Positions 18,597-27,902 of a DNA stretch of 64,000 nucleotides are shown here, one piece after another. Below the pieces are notes generated by a model, which did no database searches, was not told the origin of the DNA, and saw only the letters and a program-made list of their open reading frames with translations. Numbering within the stretch: position 1 is the first letter of the stretch; every line of letters starts with the position of its first letter. Location of the stretch: the NCBI RefSeq assembly GCF_031760065.1, contig NZ_CP134500.1:7068001-7132000 (forward strand). Direction: 5' to 3'. The stretch comes from Streptomyces durocortorensis. Lineage in GTDB: Bacteria; Actinomycetota; Actinomycetes; Streptomycetales; Streptomycetaceae. The translations under genes were made by a program, and so were the position numbers.

Positions 18597-18647
18597 CTGA
18601 TCCGTACGTTCGAGAGGTCAGCTGATCCGTACGTGCTACGAGGTCGG
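18597..18647 (+). repeat. Two tandem direct repeats before the desaturase
   Basis: CTGATCCGTACGT followed by about 6 variable bases and AGGTC(A/G)G occurs twice head to tail: 18597-18621 and 18622-18647, period 25 bp. The repeats end 28 bases before the desaturase ATG. Regularly spaced direct repeats here suggest a regulator binding one face of the helix, possibly a lipid-responsive one; the protein is unknown. Confidence 0.6.
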
Positions 18648-18675
18648 CGCAGAGGTTCCAGAGACCGGAGACTCC

Positions 18676-19746
18676 ATGCCCCAGGCGACAGCCACCGCTA
18701 CAGACACCGCCACGGCACCCAGCGCCGCCCCCACGCCCTCCTCCCGCCGGCCGGCCGCCGGGAGCGACTTCGCGCCCCTGCTGCGTGCGGTGAAGGGCCA
18801 GGGTCTGCTGGAGCACCGCCCCGGCCGGTACGCGCTCGGGATCGCCGCCAATCTGACCGCCCTGGGGTCGGTGGTCACCGCCCTCGTCCTGGTGGGCGAC
18901 AGCTGGTGGAGCCTGTTCCTCGCCCTGCCGCTGGCCGTCCTGTGGGCCCGTACGGCGTTCATCGCCCATGACGCGGGACATGCGCAGATAACCGGTGACC
19001 GCAGGGCGAGCAGGATGATCAGTCTCGTGCACGCCAATCTGCTCCTCGGCATGAACGAAGCGTGGTGGAACGACAAGCATGTGCGCCACCACGCCCACCC
19101 CAATCACATCGACAAGGACCCCGATGTCGGTGTCGGCGCGCTGGTCTGGACCCAGAAGCAGGCGACGCAGCGAGAGGGATTCGCCCGCTGGCTCACCCGC
19201 AACCAGGCCCGGCTGTTCTTCCCGATGCTGCTGCTCGAAGGCATCGCCCTGAAGATCTACGGGTTCCAGTTTCTGCGCCGACAGCCCGCCCGGGAGCGGG
19301 TGCTCGCGGCCCTGCTGCTGATCGCGCACGTCACCCTGTACGCGACGCTGCTGCTGAGCACGTTGTCCCCGGGCAAGGCGGTCGTCTTCGCCCTGCTGCT
19401 GCACGCGGTGTTCGGCCTCCACCTGGGCCTGGCGTTCGCCCCCAACCACAAGGGCATGGAGATGCCCGACCCCGACGGGGAGCGCTGGGGCCACCTCCAG
19501 CGGCAGGTCCTGACCTCGCGCAACGTCCGCGGCGCGGTCCTGACCGACTGGTTCCTGGGCGGGCTGAACTACCAGATCGAGCACCACCTCTTCCCGAGCA
19601 TGCCCCGGCCCCACCTCAGGCTGGCCCAGCCGCTGGTCAAGGCGCACTGCGGGAGCATAGGTATGCCGTATGCGGAGACCGGTCTGATCGAGTCCTACCG
19701 CCAGGCCCTGGCGCACATGCATGACGTCGGTGAGCCGCTGCGATGA
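18676..19746 (+). CDS. Membrane fatty acid desaturase (acyl-lipid type)
   Basis: A 356-residue membrane-bound di-iron desaturase with the three histidine boxes: HDAGH (near 97), HVRHHAHPNH (near 135) and QIEHHLFPSMP (near 300). Hydrophobic pairs between the boxes form the membrane segments. Such enzymes insert a double bond into membrane acyl chains using O2 and electrons from ferredoxin. The ATG at 18676 follows a GGAG site. The first ~30 residues are Ala/Thr-rich and unstructured. Paired direct repeats precede it, suggesting dedicated control. Confidence 0.9.
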   Translation: MPQATATATDTATAPSAAPTPSSRRPAAGSDFAPLLRAVKGQGLLEHRPGRYALGIAANLTALGSVVTALVLVGDSWWSLFLALPLAVLWARTAFIAHDAGHAQITGDRRASRMISLVHANLLLGMNEAWWNDKHVRHHAHPNHIDKDPDVGVGALVWTQKQATQREGFARWLTRNQARLFFPMLLLEGIALKIYGFQFLRRQPARERVLAALLLIAHVTLYATLLLSTLSPGKAVVFALLLHAVFGLHLGLAFAPNHKGMEMPDPDGERWGHLQRQVLTSRNVRGAVLTDWFLGGLNYQIEHHLFPSMPRPHLRLAQPLVKAHCGSIGMPYAETGLIESYRQALAHMHDVGEPLR

Positions 19747-19826
19747 CGGGCCAGGCGGGGAACGGAAGGGCGCGCGGACGCGTTCACACAACAGGAGCGG
19801 CGCCGGCCGCGAAGGAGGCGTGGACC

Positions 19827-20009
19827 ATGACGAATGGTGCGAAGGTCGCTATCGGGGGAGTTCTCGCGGCGGCCATCCTGTGGCCCCTGATCGGATTCTG
19901 GTGGGCCCTGCTGATCGTGATCGGGGTCCCCGTGGCGGGCTATCTGCTGCTGGACCCGTCGCAGCGGCGCAGGCTCCGCAGGATCAACCGCAAGGAAATC
20001 GGCCGCTGA
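19827..20009 (+). CDS. Small membrane protein (60 residues)
   Basis: A 60-residue protein with two closely spaced hydrophobic segments (about 6-20 and 24-43) and a strongly basic tail (RRRLRRINRKEIGR). The ATG at 19827 has an excellent ribosome site, AAGGAGGCG. The frame is open upstream to 19743, but the RBS decides the shorter form. It follows the desaturase by 80 bp on the same strand and may be cotranscribed. No recognised family; membrane location is the only firm inference. Confidence 0.75.
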   Translation: MTNGAKVAIGGVLAAAILWPLIGFWWALLIVIGVPVAGYLLLDPSQRRRLRRINRKEIGR

Positions 20010-20081
20010 GGTCCGGCCCGGCCGGGGCCGGTTGTGGAGCGTCTCAGGCTCGGCCCAGGCCGGGTCCGGGACGCGGGCGGT

Positions 20082-20114
20082 CCTCATCGTGGCGCCCCGG
20101 GCGCCACGATGAGG
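20082..20114. terminator. Perfect 15-bp-arm hairpin, bidirectional terminator
   Basis: CCTCATCGTGGCGCC (20082-20096) and GGCGCCACGATGAGG (20100-20114) pair perfectly around a 3-base loop. It lies between convergent genes ending at 20009 and 20157. A further copy of the right arm, GTGCCACGATGAGG, follows at 20134-20147, and TCACGCCGGGTGC occurs at both 20125-20137 and 20157-20169. The repeats reach into the stop codon of the next gene. Confidence 0.65.
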
Positions 20115-20156
20115 CACCGCAGCATCACGCCGGGTGCCACGATGAGGACCAGAGCG

Positions 20157-21050
20157 TCACGCCGGGTGCAGGGCCAGTTCCTCCAGGGCCTTGAGCAGAC
20201 CGGGCAGCGCGGGCCCACGCCGGACGGTGAGGACCGTGCCGGGCTCCTCGTCCAGCAGGATCAACGCGATGTCGTCGGTCCTCGCCACCATCGACCACCC
20301 CGGGCCGTCGACGCGCAGGGTGCGTGCGTCCGCCGAGGCGAACGACGAGCGGATACGTCCGGGCGGCGGCGGAGTCTTCGTATAGGCGAGGGCCTCTGAC
20401 AGCGCCCTGCGTACCCCCGGGTGCTGAACGGACCGTGAGGGGCTGCCACCGGACGCCCCTTCGTCGGCCGCCTCCACCCCAACCGCATCCACTGCCGCCG
20501 CATTCACTGGCGCCGCATTCACTGGCGCCGCATCGGGGTGCCCCGGATCGGCCGCCGCGTTCTCGTCGATCTGCTCGCGCCAGAGGGACCACTGGGCGGC
20601 CACCTCGTCCGCCCCGAGCCGCCGGTGTGCGGGGCCCCAGGCGTCCGCCGCGGGAGGGGTGAGCGGTGCGGGGCCCTCCCCGTCCGTCTTCGGGTCGTGA
20701 GGTTCGGGGACACCGGGTGCGGCGACGGCCAGGTCCAGCGGCCAGCCCGGCAGCGCGCACACCACGGAGCGGCCGTCGGGGGAGAGGTCGTGCTCCATCC
20801 CGCAGTCCCACGCGGCGACGGCGACCGCCACCTGCGAGACGTCCTCCACGACCACCGTCCACCGGGCCCCGGTGCTGTCCTGCCCGAGGACCAGGCCGTA
20901 GCCCTCCTCGTACGGTTCGAGGGCGAGCGCGTCGCACGCGGCCACGTAGTCGTCCCCGAGCACACTCGGGAAGCGCGCGGGCGTCAGCAGCAGCGCGGTC
21001 AGCACCAGCAGCGCGTCGTCGTCGGCGGCAGCATCGTCCGTACCCGTCAC
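20157..21050 (-). CDS. Hypothetical protein, actinobacterial
   Basis: A 297-residue soluble protein that I do not recognise. The N-terminal half (1-120) has alternating hydrophobic strands (TVVVEDVSQVAVAVAAWDCG). The middle is an Ala/Pro-rich linker with three imperfect NAAPV repeats. The C-terminal ~80 residues have another strand-rich patch (WSMVARTDDIALILLDEEPG). No signal peptide, membrane segment or catalytic motif is visible. GC3 bias is strong, so it is a real gene. Its stop lies inside the repeat cluster at 20125-20169. Confidence 0.75.
   Translation of the reverse strand: MTGTDDAAADDDALLVLTALLLTPARFPSVLGDDYVAACDALALEPYEEGYGLVLGQDSTGARWTVVVEDVSQVAVAVAAWDCGMEHDLSPDGRSVVCALPGWPLDLAVAAPGVPEPHDPKTDGEGPAPLTPPAADAWGPAHRRLGADEVAAQWSLWREQIDENAAADPGHPDAAPVNAAPVNAAAVDAVGVEAADEGASGGSPSRSVQHPGVRRALSEALAYTKTPPPPGRIRSSFASADARTLRVDGPGWSMVARTDDIALILLDEEPGTVLTVRRGPALPGLLKALEELALHPA
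20486..20530. repeat. Three 15-bp tandem repeats inside a coding region
   Basis: CATTCACTGGCGCCG is repeated exactly at 20501-20515 and 20516-20530, preceded by a diverged copy, CATCCACTGCCGCCG, at 20486-20500. On the coding strand they encode the Ala/Asn/Val repeat in the linker of the hypothetical protein at 20157-21050. Each unit is five codons, so copy-number change would keep the frame. Confidence 0.8.
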
Positions 21051-21295
21051 GGTGTCCTCCCCGTCCTCATCGATCGGCCGCCCGTCGCGCGGTCCTGCGT
21101 TGCCTAGGGTGCTCCTGGTGTCCCTCGGTCCGTCGGCGCACCCTAACCAGTCGGTAACCCCCTCGTCGAGGCCCCGGCGAGCAGGGGGAATCCGGACGCG
21201 CCCGACTCGTCCGGGTGCCTCGGCACCCGCAGAGAGGGGGCGTGCGGGACGTTCCGCGTAAGGTTGGACGCAACCGGCCGAACGAGGGGGACAGC

Positions 21296-22204
21296 GTGGC
21301 GAAGAGGTACGACCGGCTGAAGGAGATTCAGCGACTCGACCCGGAGCGGGACTTCCTGGAGATCTACCGCCTCACCGTCACCTACGAGTTCCCCTGGGAC
21401 ATCACCCGCGCCCTCGAACTGGCCCTTTACCGCACGTATGCCGTGCCCAGCATCGGCCGACTCCTGGACGAGACAGCGGAGTTGACGGAGCGTACGCAGA
21501 AGCGGTACGACGACACCGCCCTGCTCCTCGACGCGGTGGTGGAGCACGGATTCGACACCGAGGAGGGCCGCACCGCGGTCCGCCGGATCAACCAGATGCA
21601 CCGCAGCTACGCCATCAGCAACGACGACATGCGCTACGTCCTGTGCACCTTCGTCGTCACCCCGAAGCGCTGGCTGGACAGTTTCGGCTGGCGTCGCCTC
21701 TGCGACCACGAGCTGCGGGCCTTCGCCGCCTACTACCGCACACTCGGCGCCCGGATGGGAATCAAGGACGTCCCGCAGACCTACGAGGACTTCGAGCGTG
21801 TGCTCGACGCCTACGAACACGAGCACTTCGGCTGGGACGAGGGGGGTCGAAGGGTCTCGGACGCCACGCTGGCGCTGATGGGGTCCTGGTATCCGGCGCC
21901 GCTCGCCCCAGTGGTCCGGGGCGCCAGCCTGGCACTGCTGGACGACTCGTTGCTCAGGACGTTCCGCTACCGCCGCCCGGGGCCGGTGGCCCGGGGGCTG
22001 ACCCGGGGGGCACTGCGGATCAGGGCCAGGGCCGTTCGGCTCCTGCCGCCCCGCCGCAGGCCGCACTACGCCCGCCAGAACCCGGAGATCAAGGGATATC
22101 CGGACGGGTACAAGATCGCCGCACTCGGCACGTTCCCCACTCCGGGCGTCCGCGGCTGCCCGATCCCCGGCCATCGGGGGCCGTCACAGGCGCCCGTGGA
22201 ATGA
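21296..22204 (+). CDS. MpaB-type (DUF2236) oxygenase family protein
   Basis: A 302-residue protein of the MpaB/Lcp-like DUF2236 family, haem-associated oxygenases or peroxygenases that include rubber- and mycophenolate-processing enzymes. Typical elements are YEFPWDITRALELALYRTYA (about 35-54), VNQMHRSY-like NQMHRSYAI near 100, and WRRLCDHELRAFAAYYR near 140. The GTG at 21296 lies in GACAGCGTGG, after AGGGGG. It stands alone between two minus-strand genes. The substrate is unknown. Confidence 0.8.
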   Translation: MAKRYDRLKEIQRLDPERDFLEIYRLTVTYEFPWDITRALELALYRTYAVPSIGRLLDETAELTERTQKRYDDTALLLDAVVEHGFDTEEGRTAVRRINQMHRSYAISNDDMRYVLCTFVVTPKRWLDSFGWRRLCDHELRAFAAYYRTLGARMGIKDVPQTYEDFERVLDAYEHEHFGWDEGGRRVSDATLALMGSWYPAPLAPVVRGASLALLDDSLLRTFRYRRPGPVARGLTRGALRIRARAVRLLPPRRRPHYARQNPEIKGYPDGYKIAALGTFPTPGVRGCPIPGHRGPSQAPVE

Positions 22205-22225
22205 TCCCCGCCTGCGCCGCCGGGT

Positions 22226-22828
22226 TCAGGCCCGACGGACGGCGAGAGCCAGGAAGCGGTCGTCCTCGTCGGTGTACGAGTGCAGCCGCCAGCCGGCATC
22301 GGTCAGCAGGACCCGCAGTCGGGGCTCCGCCCGCAGATCGTCATCGGTGACGGGGCGTCCGTGCCGCGCGGCGAGGGCGGCCCGGCCGATCGGGTGGAAC
22401 AGGGCCAGCACCCCGCCCGGGCGTACCACCCGGGCCAGCTCCGCGAGATCGGCCTCCGGCCGGGCCAGATGCGAGATCAGCCCGGCCCCGAACACCGCGT
22501 CCAGCGCCCCGTCGCGCAGCGGCAGCCGGGCGACGTCGGCACGGAGCAGGGTCCCGCTGTCCGCCCGGCCCGCCCTGACCGCCGCGTCCAGCATGGCGGG
22601 GGTGAGGTCGGCGCCCAGCACCGTACCGCCGGGCCCGACCGCGGCCCGCAGCGCGGGCAGTGCGCGCCCCGTGCCGCAGCCCGCGTCGAGTACGGCGTCA
22701 CCCTGACGCAGCCCGAGCATGCCGGCCGCCGTGGCATATGCGGGTCCGTCGTCGGGGAACCGGCTGTCCCAGTCGGCCGCACGCGGTGTGAAGAAGTCCA
22801 GGACGTGGGCGGTGTGTTCGTCGGTCAT
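22226..22828 (-). CDS. Class I SAM-dependent methyltransferase
   Basis: A 200-residue methyltransferase of the Methyltransf_11 type. SAM-binding motif I is AVLDAGCGTGRALP (around 45), then GADLTPAMLDAA (motif II), DAVFGAGLISHL (motif IV region) and RVVRPGGVLALFHP. The start at 22828 (MTDEHTAHV) is chosen; an in-frame start a few codons upstream is possible. It is convergent with the MpaB-like gene, 21 bp apart. Substrate unknown, since the small-molecule cap is not diagnostic. Confidence 0.85.
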   Translation of the reverse strand: MTDEHTAHVLDFFTPRAADWDSRFPDDGPAYATAAGMLGLRQGDAVLDAGCGTGRALPALRAAVGPGGTVLGADLTPAMLDAAVRAGRADSGTLLRADVARLPLRDGALDAVFGAGLISHLARPEADLAELARVVRPGGVLALFHPIGRAALAARHGRPVTDDDLRAEPRLRVLLTDAGWRLHSYTDEDDRFLALAVRRA

Positions 22829-22903
22829 ACGAACATGATCGCGCACTGGAGGCGGAACCGGCGGTTGCCGGTTCCGTGAAAGCCCTCCATCCACTCGGAC
22901 GTC

Positions 22904-23479
22904 TCAGACGTTGACGCCGTAGTCCGTCGCGATGCCCGCCAGCCCCGATGCGTAGCCCTGGCCCACGGCCCGGAACTTCCACTCCGCGCCGTGCCGGTAC
23001 AGCTCGCCGAAGACCATCGCGGTCTCGGTCGAGGCGTCCTCACTCAGGTCGTAGCGCGCCAGCTCGACTCCGTTGGCGCGATTCACCACGCGGATGAACG
23101 CGTTGCGCACCTGACCGAAGCTCTGGCTCCGGCTCTGGGCGTCATGGATCGAGACAGGGAAGACGATCTTCGCGACCTGGGCGGGGACCGATGCCAGATC
23201 GACCTCGACCGACTCGTCGTCACCCTCGCCCTCCCCCGTCAGGTTGTCGCCGGTGTGACGGACGGAACCGTCAGGGCTGTTGAGGTTGTTGTAGAAGACG
23301 AAGTGGGCGTCGGAGAGGACCTTGCCCGCCTCGGAGCACAGCAGCGCACTGGCATCCAGGTCGTGATCGGCGCCGGTCGTGGTCCGTACGTCCCAGCCGA
23401 GACCGACCGTCACGGCGGTCAGGCCGGGAGCCTCCTTCGACAGGGAGACGTTGCCGCCCTTTGCCAGGGTCACACCCAT
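22904..23479 (-). CDS. terD: TerD-family stress protein
   Basis: A 191-residue TerD/CABP1-type protein of the tellurium-resistance and general stress family. It is the standard length: [20 protein letters not shown] at the N-terminus, then GWDVRT and the Asp-rich calcium-binding segments [10 protein letters not shown] and [17 protein letters not shown]. Streptomyces carry several copies. It has a strong CTGGAGGAAG ribosome site. The function of single TerD proteins is not settled; calcium-dependent stress or developmental roles have been proposed for the family. Confidence 0.92.
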   Translation of the reverse strand: MGVTLAKGGNVSLSKEAPGLTAVTVGLGWDVRTTTGADHDLDASALLCSEAGKVLSDAHFVFYNNLNSPDGSVRHTGDNLTGEGEGDDESVEVDLASVPAQVAKIVFPVSIHDAQSRSQSFGQVRNAFIRVVNRANGVELARYDLSEDASTETAMVFGELYRHGAEWKFRAVGQGYASGLAGIATDYGVNV

Positions 23480-23636
23480 GAACTTCCTCCAGTGCTTCGG
23501 TGCTGTTCTGCTGTCACTCAGCCGCTATGTGCCAGAACGCCCGGCGCGGCCCCCGGGGTTCCCGGATTGCGCAAGCCATGAAATGAACGGCTGCGGGGAG
23601 GCTCCGGAACGGCCCTTCCCCCCGCGTCAGTGGTCG

Positions 23637-23801
23637 TCAGCGGGCGTTCTCGTCCCTCATCGCCTTGGCTTCGCTCTTGAGGATGCGCAGGGACTTTCCC
23701 ACGGAGCGGGCGGTGTCGGGCAGCTTCTTCGAGCCGAAGAGGACGACCACGACGACAGCCAGGATCAACAGGTGCCAGGGCTCCAGGCCATTGCGCAACA
23801 T
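23637..23801 (-). CDS. tatA: TatA/E-type twin-arginine translocase subunit
   Basis: A 54-residue TatA-like protein. One N-terminal membrane helix ([18 protein letters not shown]) is followed by the characteristic hinge [19 protein letters not shown] and a short amphipathic, charged tail. The start at 23801 ([10 protein letters not shown]) is preferred to one 18 codons upstream because it matches the family N-terminus. It is shorter than most TatA (about 80-95 residues). With no tatC nearby it is likely an accessory copy forming or modifying the export pore. Confidence 0.88.
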   Translation of the reverse strand: MLRNGLEPWHLLILAVVVVVLFGSKKLPDTARSVGKSLRILKSEAKAMRDENAR

Positions 23802-23893
23802 TCTGGTCCCGCCCTTCTTCTCCGTCGACACGGCAACACTTGCCGTATTGCGCAACTGTACAACCGTCGCGGTCCTGGGAAGCGGGTGACCCC

Positions 23894-26635
23894 TCAGTGC
23901 CCGTCGACCGCCTTGTCGTAGCGCCTGCGCGCGGCCGTGAGCCCGATCGCGTACAGCCCCAGGACGGAACCGAGCAGCAGGTAGTAGAGCGGCGGCAGCG
24001 CGCTCATGCCCAGCACAGGTCCCAGCGCGGTGAGCGGGAGGAGGACCCCGACCGCCGCGAGACCCGCGGCGGCAGCCCGCAGCGGGCCGCCCGCCCGCCG
24101 TTCAGCGGAGCTGCGACCGGTCCGCAGCAGGACCATGACCAGAGCCTGGGTCAGCAGGTTCTCCGTGAACCATCCGGCGTGGAACGCCGCCTCCCCGCCG
24201 TCCCCGGACGTCTGGTGGAGGGCGAGCGCGAGCACGCCGAAGGTGGCGAGGTCGGCGGCCGTGTTGAGCAGACCGAACCCCGTGATGAAGCGCAGGAAGT
24301 CGCGCGGCCGCAACACGGTGGGGCGCCGCAGTGCCGACGCCGCCGGGCGGTCGAACGCGAAGGCCAGCTGAGCGGCGTCGAAGCACAGGTTCTGCACCAG
24401 CACCTGCGCCGGAAGCATGGGAAGGAAGGGCAGCAGCAGCCCGGCCGTCAGCATGGCGATGACATTGCCGAGGTTCGACGAGAGCGTGATCCGCAGATAC
24501 GTGGCGATGTTCCCGCTGCTGCCCCGGCCCGCCAGCACTGCCCGGTCGATGGCGGTGAGGTCCTTCTCCGCCAGCACGACGTCGGCGGCCTCCCGGGCCA
24601 CATCGACGGCGTTGCGGGGACAGATGCCGACATCGGCGGCGTGCAGGGCGGGAAGGTCGTTGACGCCGTCGCCGAGGAATCCGGTCGTCCGGCCACCGGC
24701 GCGCAGGGCGGAGACGATCCGCGCCTTGTGCTGGGGTGTGCAACGGGCGAACACGGTGGCCCGGTCGGCCACCCGGGCCAGCTCGGCCTCCGACAGCGTG
24801 TCCACGACCTCGGCCGTCACCACATCGCAGCCGTCGGCCGAGCCCGCCCGGCGCAGTCCGAGGTCCGCACACACCCGGGCGGCCGTGCCCGGGTGGTCGC
24901 CGGTCAGCACCTTGACCGCCACGCCCCGCCGGGCCAGCACCGCGAGCGCGTCGGCGGCGCTCGGAGCCGGGACGTCCCGCAGCGCGATCAGACCCAGAAA
25001 CGTCAGACCCCGTTCGTCCGCAGGGGTGTACGCACCCGGCCGGGACGCCCGGTCGGTGCGGGCCACGGCCAGCAGGCGCAGCCCGGACTCGGCCTTGCGG
25101 TTCGCCAGCCCGAGCAGCCGGTCCCGTTCCTCCTCATCCATCGCGCACCGCTGGAGCACGGCCTCGACGGCCCCCTTGGTGACCAGGGTGTGCACGCCGA
25201 GCCTGCCGGGCCGCCGGACCACGGCGGTCGCGACGCGGCGCACCGGATCGAAGGGCACCACCGCCACGCCCTCGTACGCCTCGGCCACCGCACCCCCCGC
25301 GGACGGCGGACCGCACTCCTCGGCCGCGTCCAGGACCGCCTCGTCGAGTGCGTCGGGCGCGGGCAGCTCGGCCAGCTGAAGCGTCCACAGGGCACCGATC
25401 GCCGCCCACCGCAGCACGTCGGGGTCGGGCCGGTCCGCACCGTTCGTCGCCCCCGCCACGACGGGCCGGTCCTCGGTCAGCGTGCCCGTCTTGTCCAGGC
25501 ACAGCACATCGACCGCCCCGAGGTCGTGCAGGGCGGGGAGCCGCTTGACGATGACCCCGCTGGTGCGCGCCAGCCGGGCCGCGCCGCGCGCGAGCGTGGT
25601 GGTGACGATGACGGGGAGCATCTCCGGGGTCATTCCCACGGCGACGGCCACGGCGAACGGCAGGGTTTCCAGGCCGCGGCCGCGCAGCGCCGCGTTGGCC
25701 ATCAGCACCAGGGGCGGGGTCAGCAGCATGAACCGGATCAGGGTCCAGGAGATCCCCTGCACCGAACGGTCGAAGGCGCTCGTACCCCGCTGCCGGGCCC
25801 GGCCGTCATGGGCGGCCGCGAACCGGGTCTCCCCGCCGGTGGCCACGATCACCGCCGTACCGCTGCCGGACGTGACACTGCTGCCCTGGAAGCACCACTG
25901 CGGCTGCGCGAACGGCCCGGCCCCCGACAGCGCCGGGTCCGGGATGTCGACGGCGTGCTTGGGCACCGGAGCCGACTCCCCGGTGAGGGCCGACTGGTGC
26001 ACGGTGAGGCCGTCGGCGCGCAGCAACTGCACATCGGCGGGGACGAGGTCGCCCGGACCCAGACGGATCACATCCCCCGGTACGAGGTCGGCCACCGGAA
26101 CCTCCCGCTCCCGGGGCGGGGAGTCGGGGGAGGCGCGGCGCACCACGGTCGCGGTCGTCGCGACCAGTTCCCGCAGCGCCGCGGTGGACCGGTCGGCGCG
26201 GTGCTCCTCGGCCGAGCGCAGCAGACAGCTGACCCCGACGAGCGCCAGGGTGACGCAGGCGGTGCCCCAGGCGGAGACGAGAGCGGAGACGAGGCCGAGG
26301 CAGAGCAGTACGGCGGTGAAGGGATCGCGGAGGCTGCGCACGAAGCGCCGGGGCCAGGGGACGGGCCGCCAGGCGGGCAGTGTGTTCTCCCCGGTCCGGC
26401 CGAGCCGGTCCTCGGCCTCGGTCTCCAGGAGCCCGCGCGGCCCGCTGTCCAGGGCACGCAGTATGTGCAGGGGGGTCGGACCGGTGCCGGAGACAGAGGC
26501 CGGTCCGTCAGGGCGGCCGCCCGACCCCGTTCCGGCGCCCGCGACAGGGCGCGGAAACGGCGTGACGGGGGCCGGTGTGCCAGGGGTGGGGTGTCCGGGA
26601 CCCGCGGCTGCGCTGCCCTCAGGCGCCGAGTTCAC
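23894..26635 (-). CDS. mgtA: MgtA-like P-type ATPase (Mg2+-type cation transporter)
   Basis: A 913-residue P-type ATPase of the P3B (MgtA/MgtB) group. Visible motifs are the actuator TGES ([11 protein letters not shown]), phosphorylation site [26 protein letters not shown] and hinge [16 protein letters not shown], with paired membrane segments before and after. The N-terminal ~55 residues are a Gly/Pro/Thr-rich extension. MgtA enzymes import Mg2+, though metal choice cannot be proven here. It is cotranscribed behind an ArsR-type regulator, overlapping by 17 bp, an unusual pairing for a magnesium importer. Confidence 0.9.
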   Translation of the reverse strand: MNSAPEGSAAAGPGHPTPGTPAPVTPFPRPVAGAGTGSGGRPDGPASVSGTGPTPLHILRALDSGPRGLLETEAEDRLGRTGENTLPAWRPVPWPRRFVRSLRDPFTAVLLCLGLVSALVSAWGTACVTLALVGVSCLLRSAEEHRADRSTAALRELVATTATVVRRASPDSPPREREVPVADLVPGDVIRLGPGDLVPADVQLLRADGLTVHQSALTGESAPVPKHAVDIPDPALSGAGPFAQPQWCFQGSSVTSGSGTAVIVATGGETRFAAAHDGRARQRGTSAFDRSVQGISWTLIRFMLLTPPLVLMANAALRGRGLETLPFAVAVAVGMTPEMLPVIVTTTLARGAARLARTSGVIVKRLPALHDLGAVDVLCLDKTGTLTEDRPVVAGATNGADRPDPDVLRWAAIGALWTLQLAELPAPDALDEAVLDAAEECGPPSAGGAVAEAYEGVAVVPFDPVRRVATAVVRRPGRLGVHTLVTKGAVEAVLQRCAMDEEERDRLLGLANRKAESGLRLLAVARTDRASRPGAYTPADERGLTFLGLIALRDVPAPSAADALAVLARRGVAVKVLTGDHPGTAARVCADLGLRRAGSADGCDVVTAEVVDTLSEAELARVADRATVFARCTPQHKARIVSALRAGGRTTGFLGDGVNDLPALHAADVGICPRNAVDVAREAADVVLAEKDLTAIDRAVLAGRGSSGNIATYLRITLSSNLGNVIAMLTAGLLLPFLPMLPAQVLVQNLCFDAAQLAFAFDRPAASALRRPTVLRPRDFLRFITGFGLLNTAADLATFGVLALALHQTSGDGGEAAFHAGWFTENLLTQALVMVLLRTGRSSAERRAGGPLRAAAAGLAAVGVLLPLTALGPVLGMSALPPLYYLLLGSVLGLYAIGLTAARRRYDKAVDGH

Positions 26636-26984
26636 GCAGGCGGACGGGTTCCCGTGCGGGGTGCCCGGCGCGTTCGGCGAGCTGGCCGACCATCAGCCGG
26701 ACGACCGTCACCACATCGGGATCGTCGACCAGATAGACCTGCCGCCGGCCCTCGCGGCGCGAGCGTACGAGTCCGGCGAGCTTCAGCTTGGTCAGGTGCT
26801 GGCTGACCGAGGGAAGGGTGCCGCCCACCCGCTCGGCGAGCCCGGTCACATCGCTCTCTCCCTGGGCCAGCGCCCACACGATGTGCAGCCGTGCCGGTGT
26901 CGCCAGGAGCCCGAACGCTGCTGCGGCCTCCGCCAGCACCTCCGCGGGCGGATCCTGGAAGCCGCCGTCGGAACCTGTCGACAC
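26619..26984 (-). CDS. ArsR/SmtB family regulator
   Basis: A 121-residue winged-helix regulator: FGLLATPARLHIVWALAQGE, then the recognition region TLPSVSQHLTKLKLAGLVRS and wing RREGRRQVYLV. The metal-binding ELCVCD motif in helix 3 is absent (the region reads ESDVTGLAERVG), so metal sensing would need other residues. The GTG at 26984 has AGGAGAGAC upstream. It overlaps the P-ATPase start by 17 bp, making it the first gene of a two-gene operon that it probably controls. Confidence 0.88.
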   Translation of the reverse strand: MSTGSDGGFQDPPAEVLAEAAAAFGLLATPARLHIVWALAQGESDVTGLAERVGGTLPSVSQHLTKLKLAGLVRSRREGRRQVYLVDDPDVVTVVRLMVGQLAERAGHPAREPVRLRELGA

Positions 26985-27238
26985 GCTTGTCTCTCCTGTC
27001 ACCGGCGGCCGAAAAGGCCAGTGTAGGGGCCATGCTGGACTGGCCTGGGGCCCGTGAGGAGCACCGGGCCTGCCCATAGGAGGGCAGGAAGAGGACGGAA
27101 AGAGGGTGGAACAAGGCAAGGGGTGACCATGATCAAGCCGCATCGGTCAAGAGCGATCAACCCGCTCAGGTGGGGGCGGCCGGTTGTCATGCTGTCGCAC
27201 CGTAGCGATTTCCGAACGACTCGTGAGAGAAGTGACGC

Positions 27239-27877
27239 ATGCCCTCCGAGCAATTCGACAGCGCCGAGAGCCCCCACGCCGACCGAACCGGTACCGGGAG
27301 CGGCCGGGACATCGCACTGACCCTGAAGATCGTGGTGGCGGGCGGCTTCGGAGCCGGGAAGACGACGCTGGTCGGGGCGCTCAGCGAAATCCGCCCGCTG
27401 CGCACGGAGGAACTGCTCAGCGAGAGCGGGCGCGACCAGGACGACACCGACGGGGTGGAGCGGAAGACCGCCACGACGGTGGCGATGGATTTCGGCCGTA
27501 TCACCATCCACTCGGGCCTGTCCCTCTACCTGTTCGGCACGCCGGGCCAGGACCGCTTCTGGTTTCTCTGGGACGAGCTGTGCGAGGGAGCCCTCGCCGC
27601 GGTCGTCCTCGCCGACACCCGTCGGCTTGCGGACTGCTTCGCGGCCGTCGACTACTTCGAGCACCGGCGCATACCGTTCGTCGTCGCCGTCAACCGCTTC
27701 GCAGACGCCCCCGCCCACACGGAACACGACGTCGCGCACGCCCTGGACCTGGACCGGGGTACCCCCGTCGTGCTGTGCGACGCCCGCGACCGGGACTCCG
27801 GCAAGGACGTCCTGATCCGTACGGTCGAGTACGCCGGACGGATGCACACCGCCCGGCTCCTCGACTCCGTCGGCTGA
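27239..27877 (+). CDS. Conservon-type GTP-binding protein (CvnD-like)
   Basis: A 212-residue small GTPase of the Streptomyces conservon class. P-loop GGFGAGKTT is at 35-43, switch region KTATTVAMDFG at 77-86, and G3 motif GTPGQDRFW at 100-108. The G4 motif is degenerate (VNRFAD, 151-156). In a full conservon the order is sensor kinase, roadblock protein, DUF742 protein, GTPase. Here the GTPase stands alone, followed by an opposing gene and then a roadblock gene. It probably works as a membrane-associated signalling switch. Confidence 0.88.
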   Translation: MPSEQFDSAESPHADRTGTGSGRDIALTLKIVVAGGFGAGKTTLVGALSEIRPLRTEELLSESGRDQDDTDGVERKTATTVAMDFGRITIHSGLSLYLFGTPGQDRFWFLWDELCEGALAAVVLADTRRLADCFAAVDYFEHRRIPFVVAVNRFADAPAHTEHDVAHALDLDRGTPVVLCDARDRDSGKDVLIRTVEYAGRMHTARLLDSVG

Positions 27878-27902
27878 CGGGCCCCGGGCAGGCCCGCGCC
27901 GC

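Noticed and set aside
23840..26806. A 988-codon plus-strand open frame opposite the P-type ATPase
   Set aside because: Shadow of the mgtA-like gene with low-complexity composition and no ribosome site.
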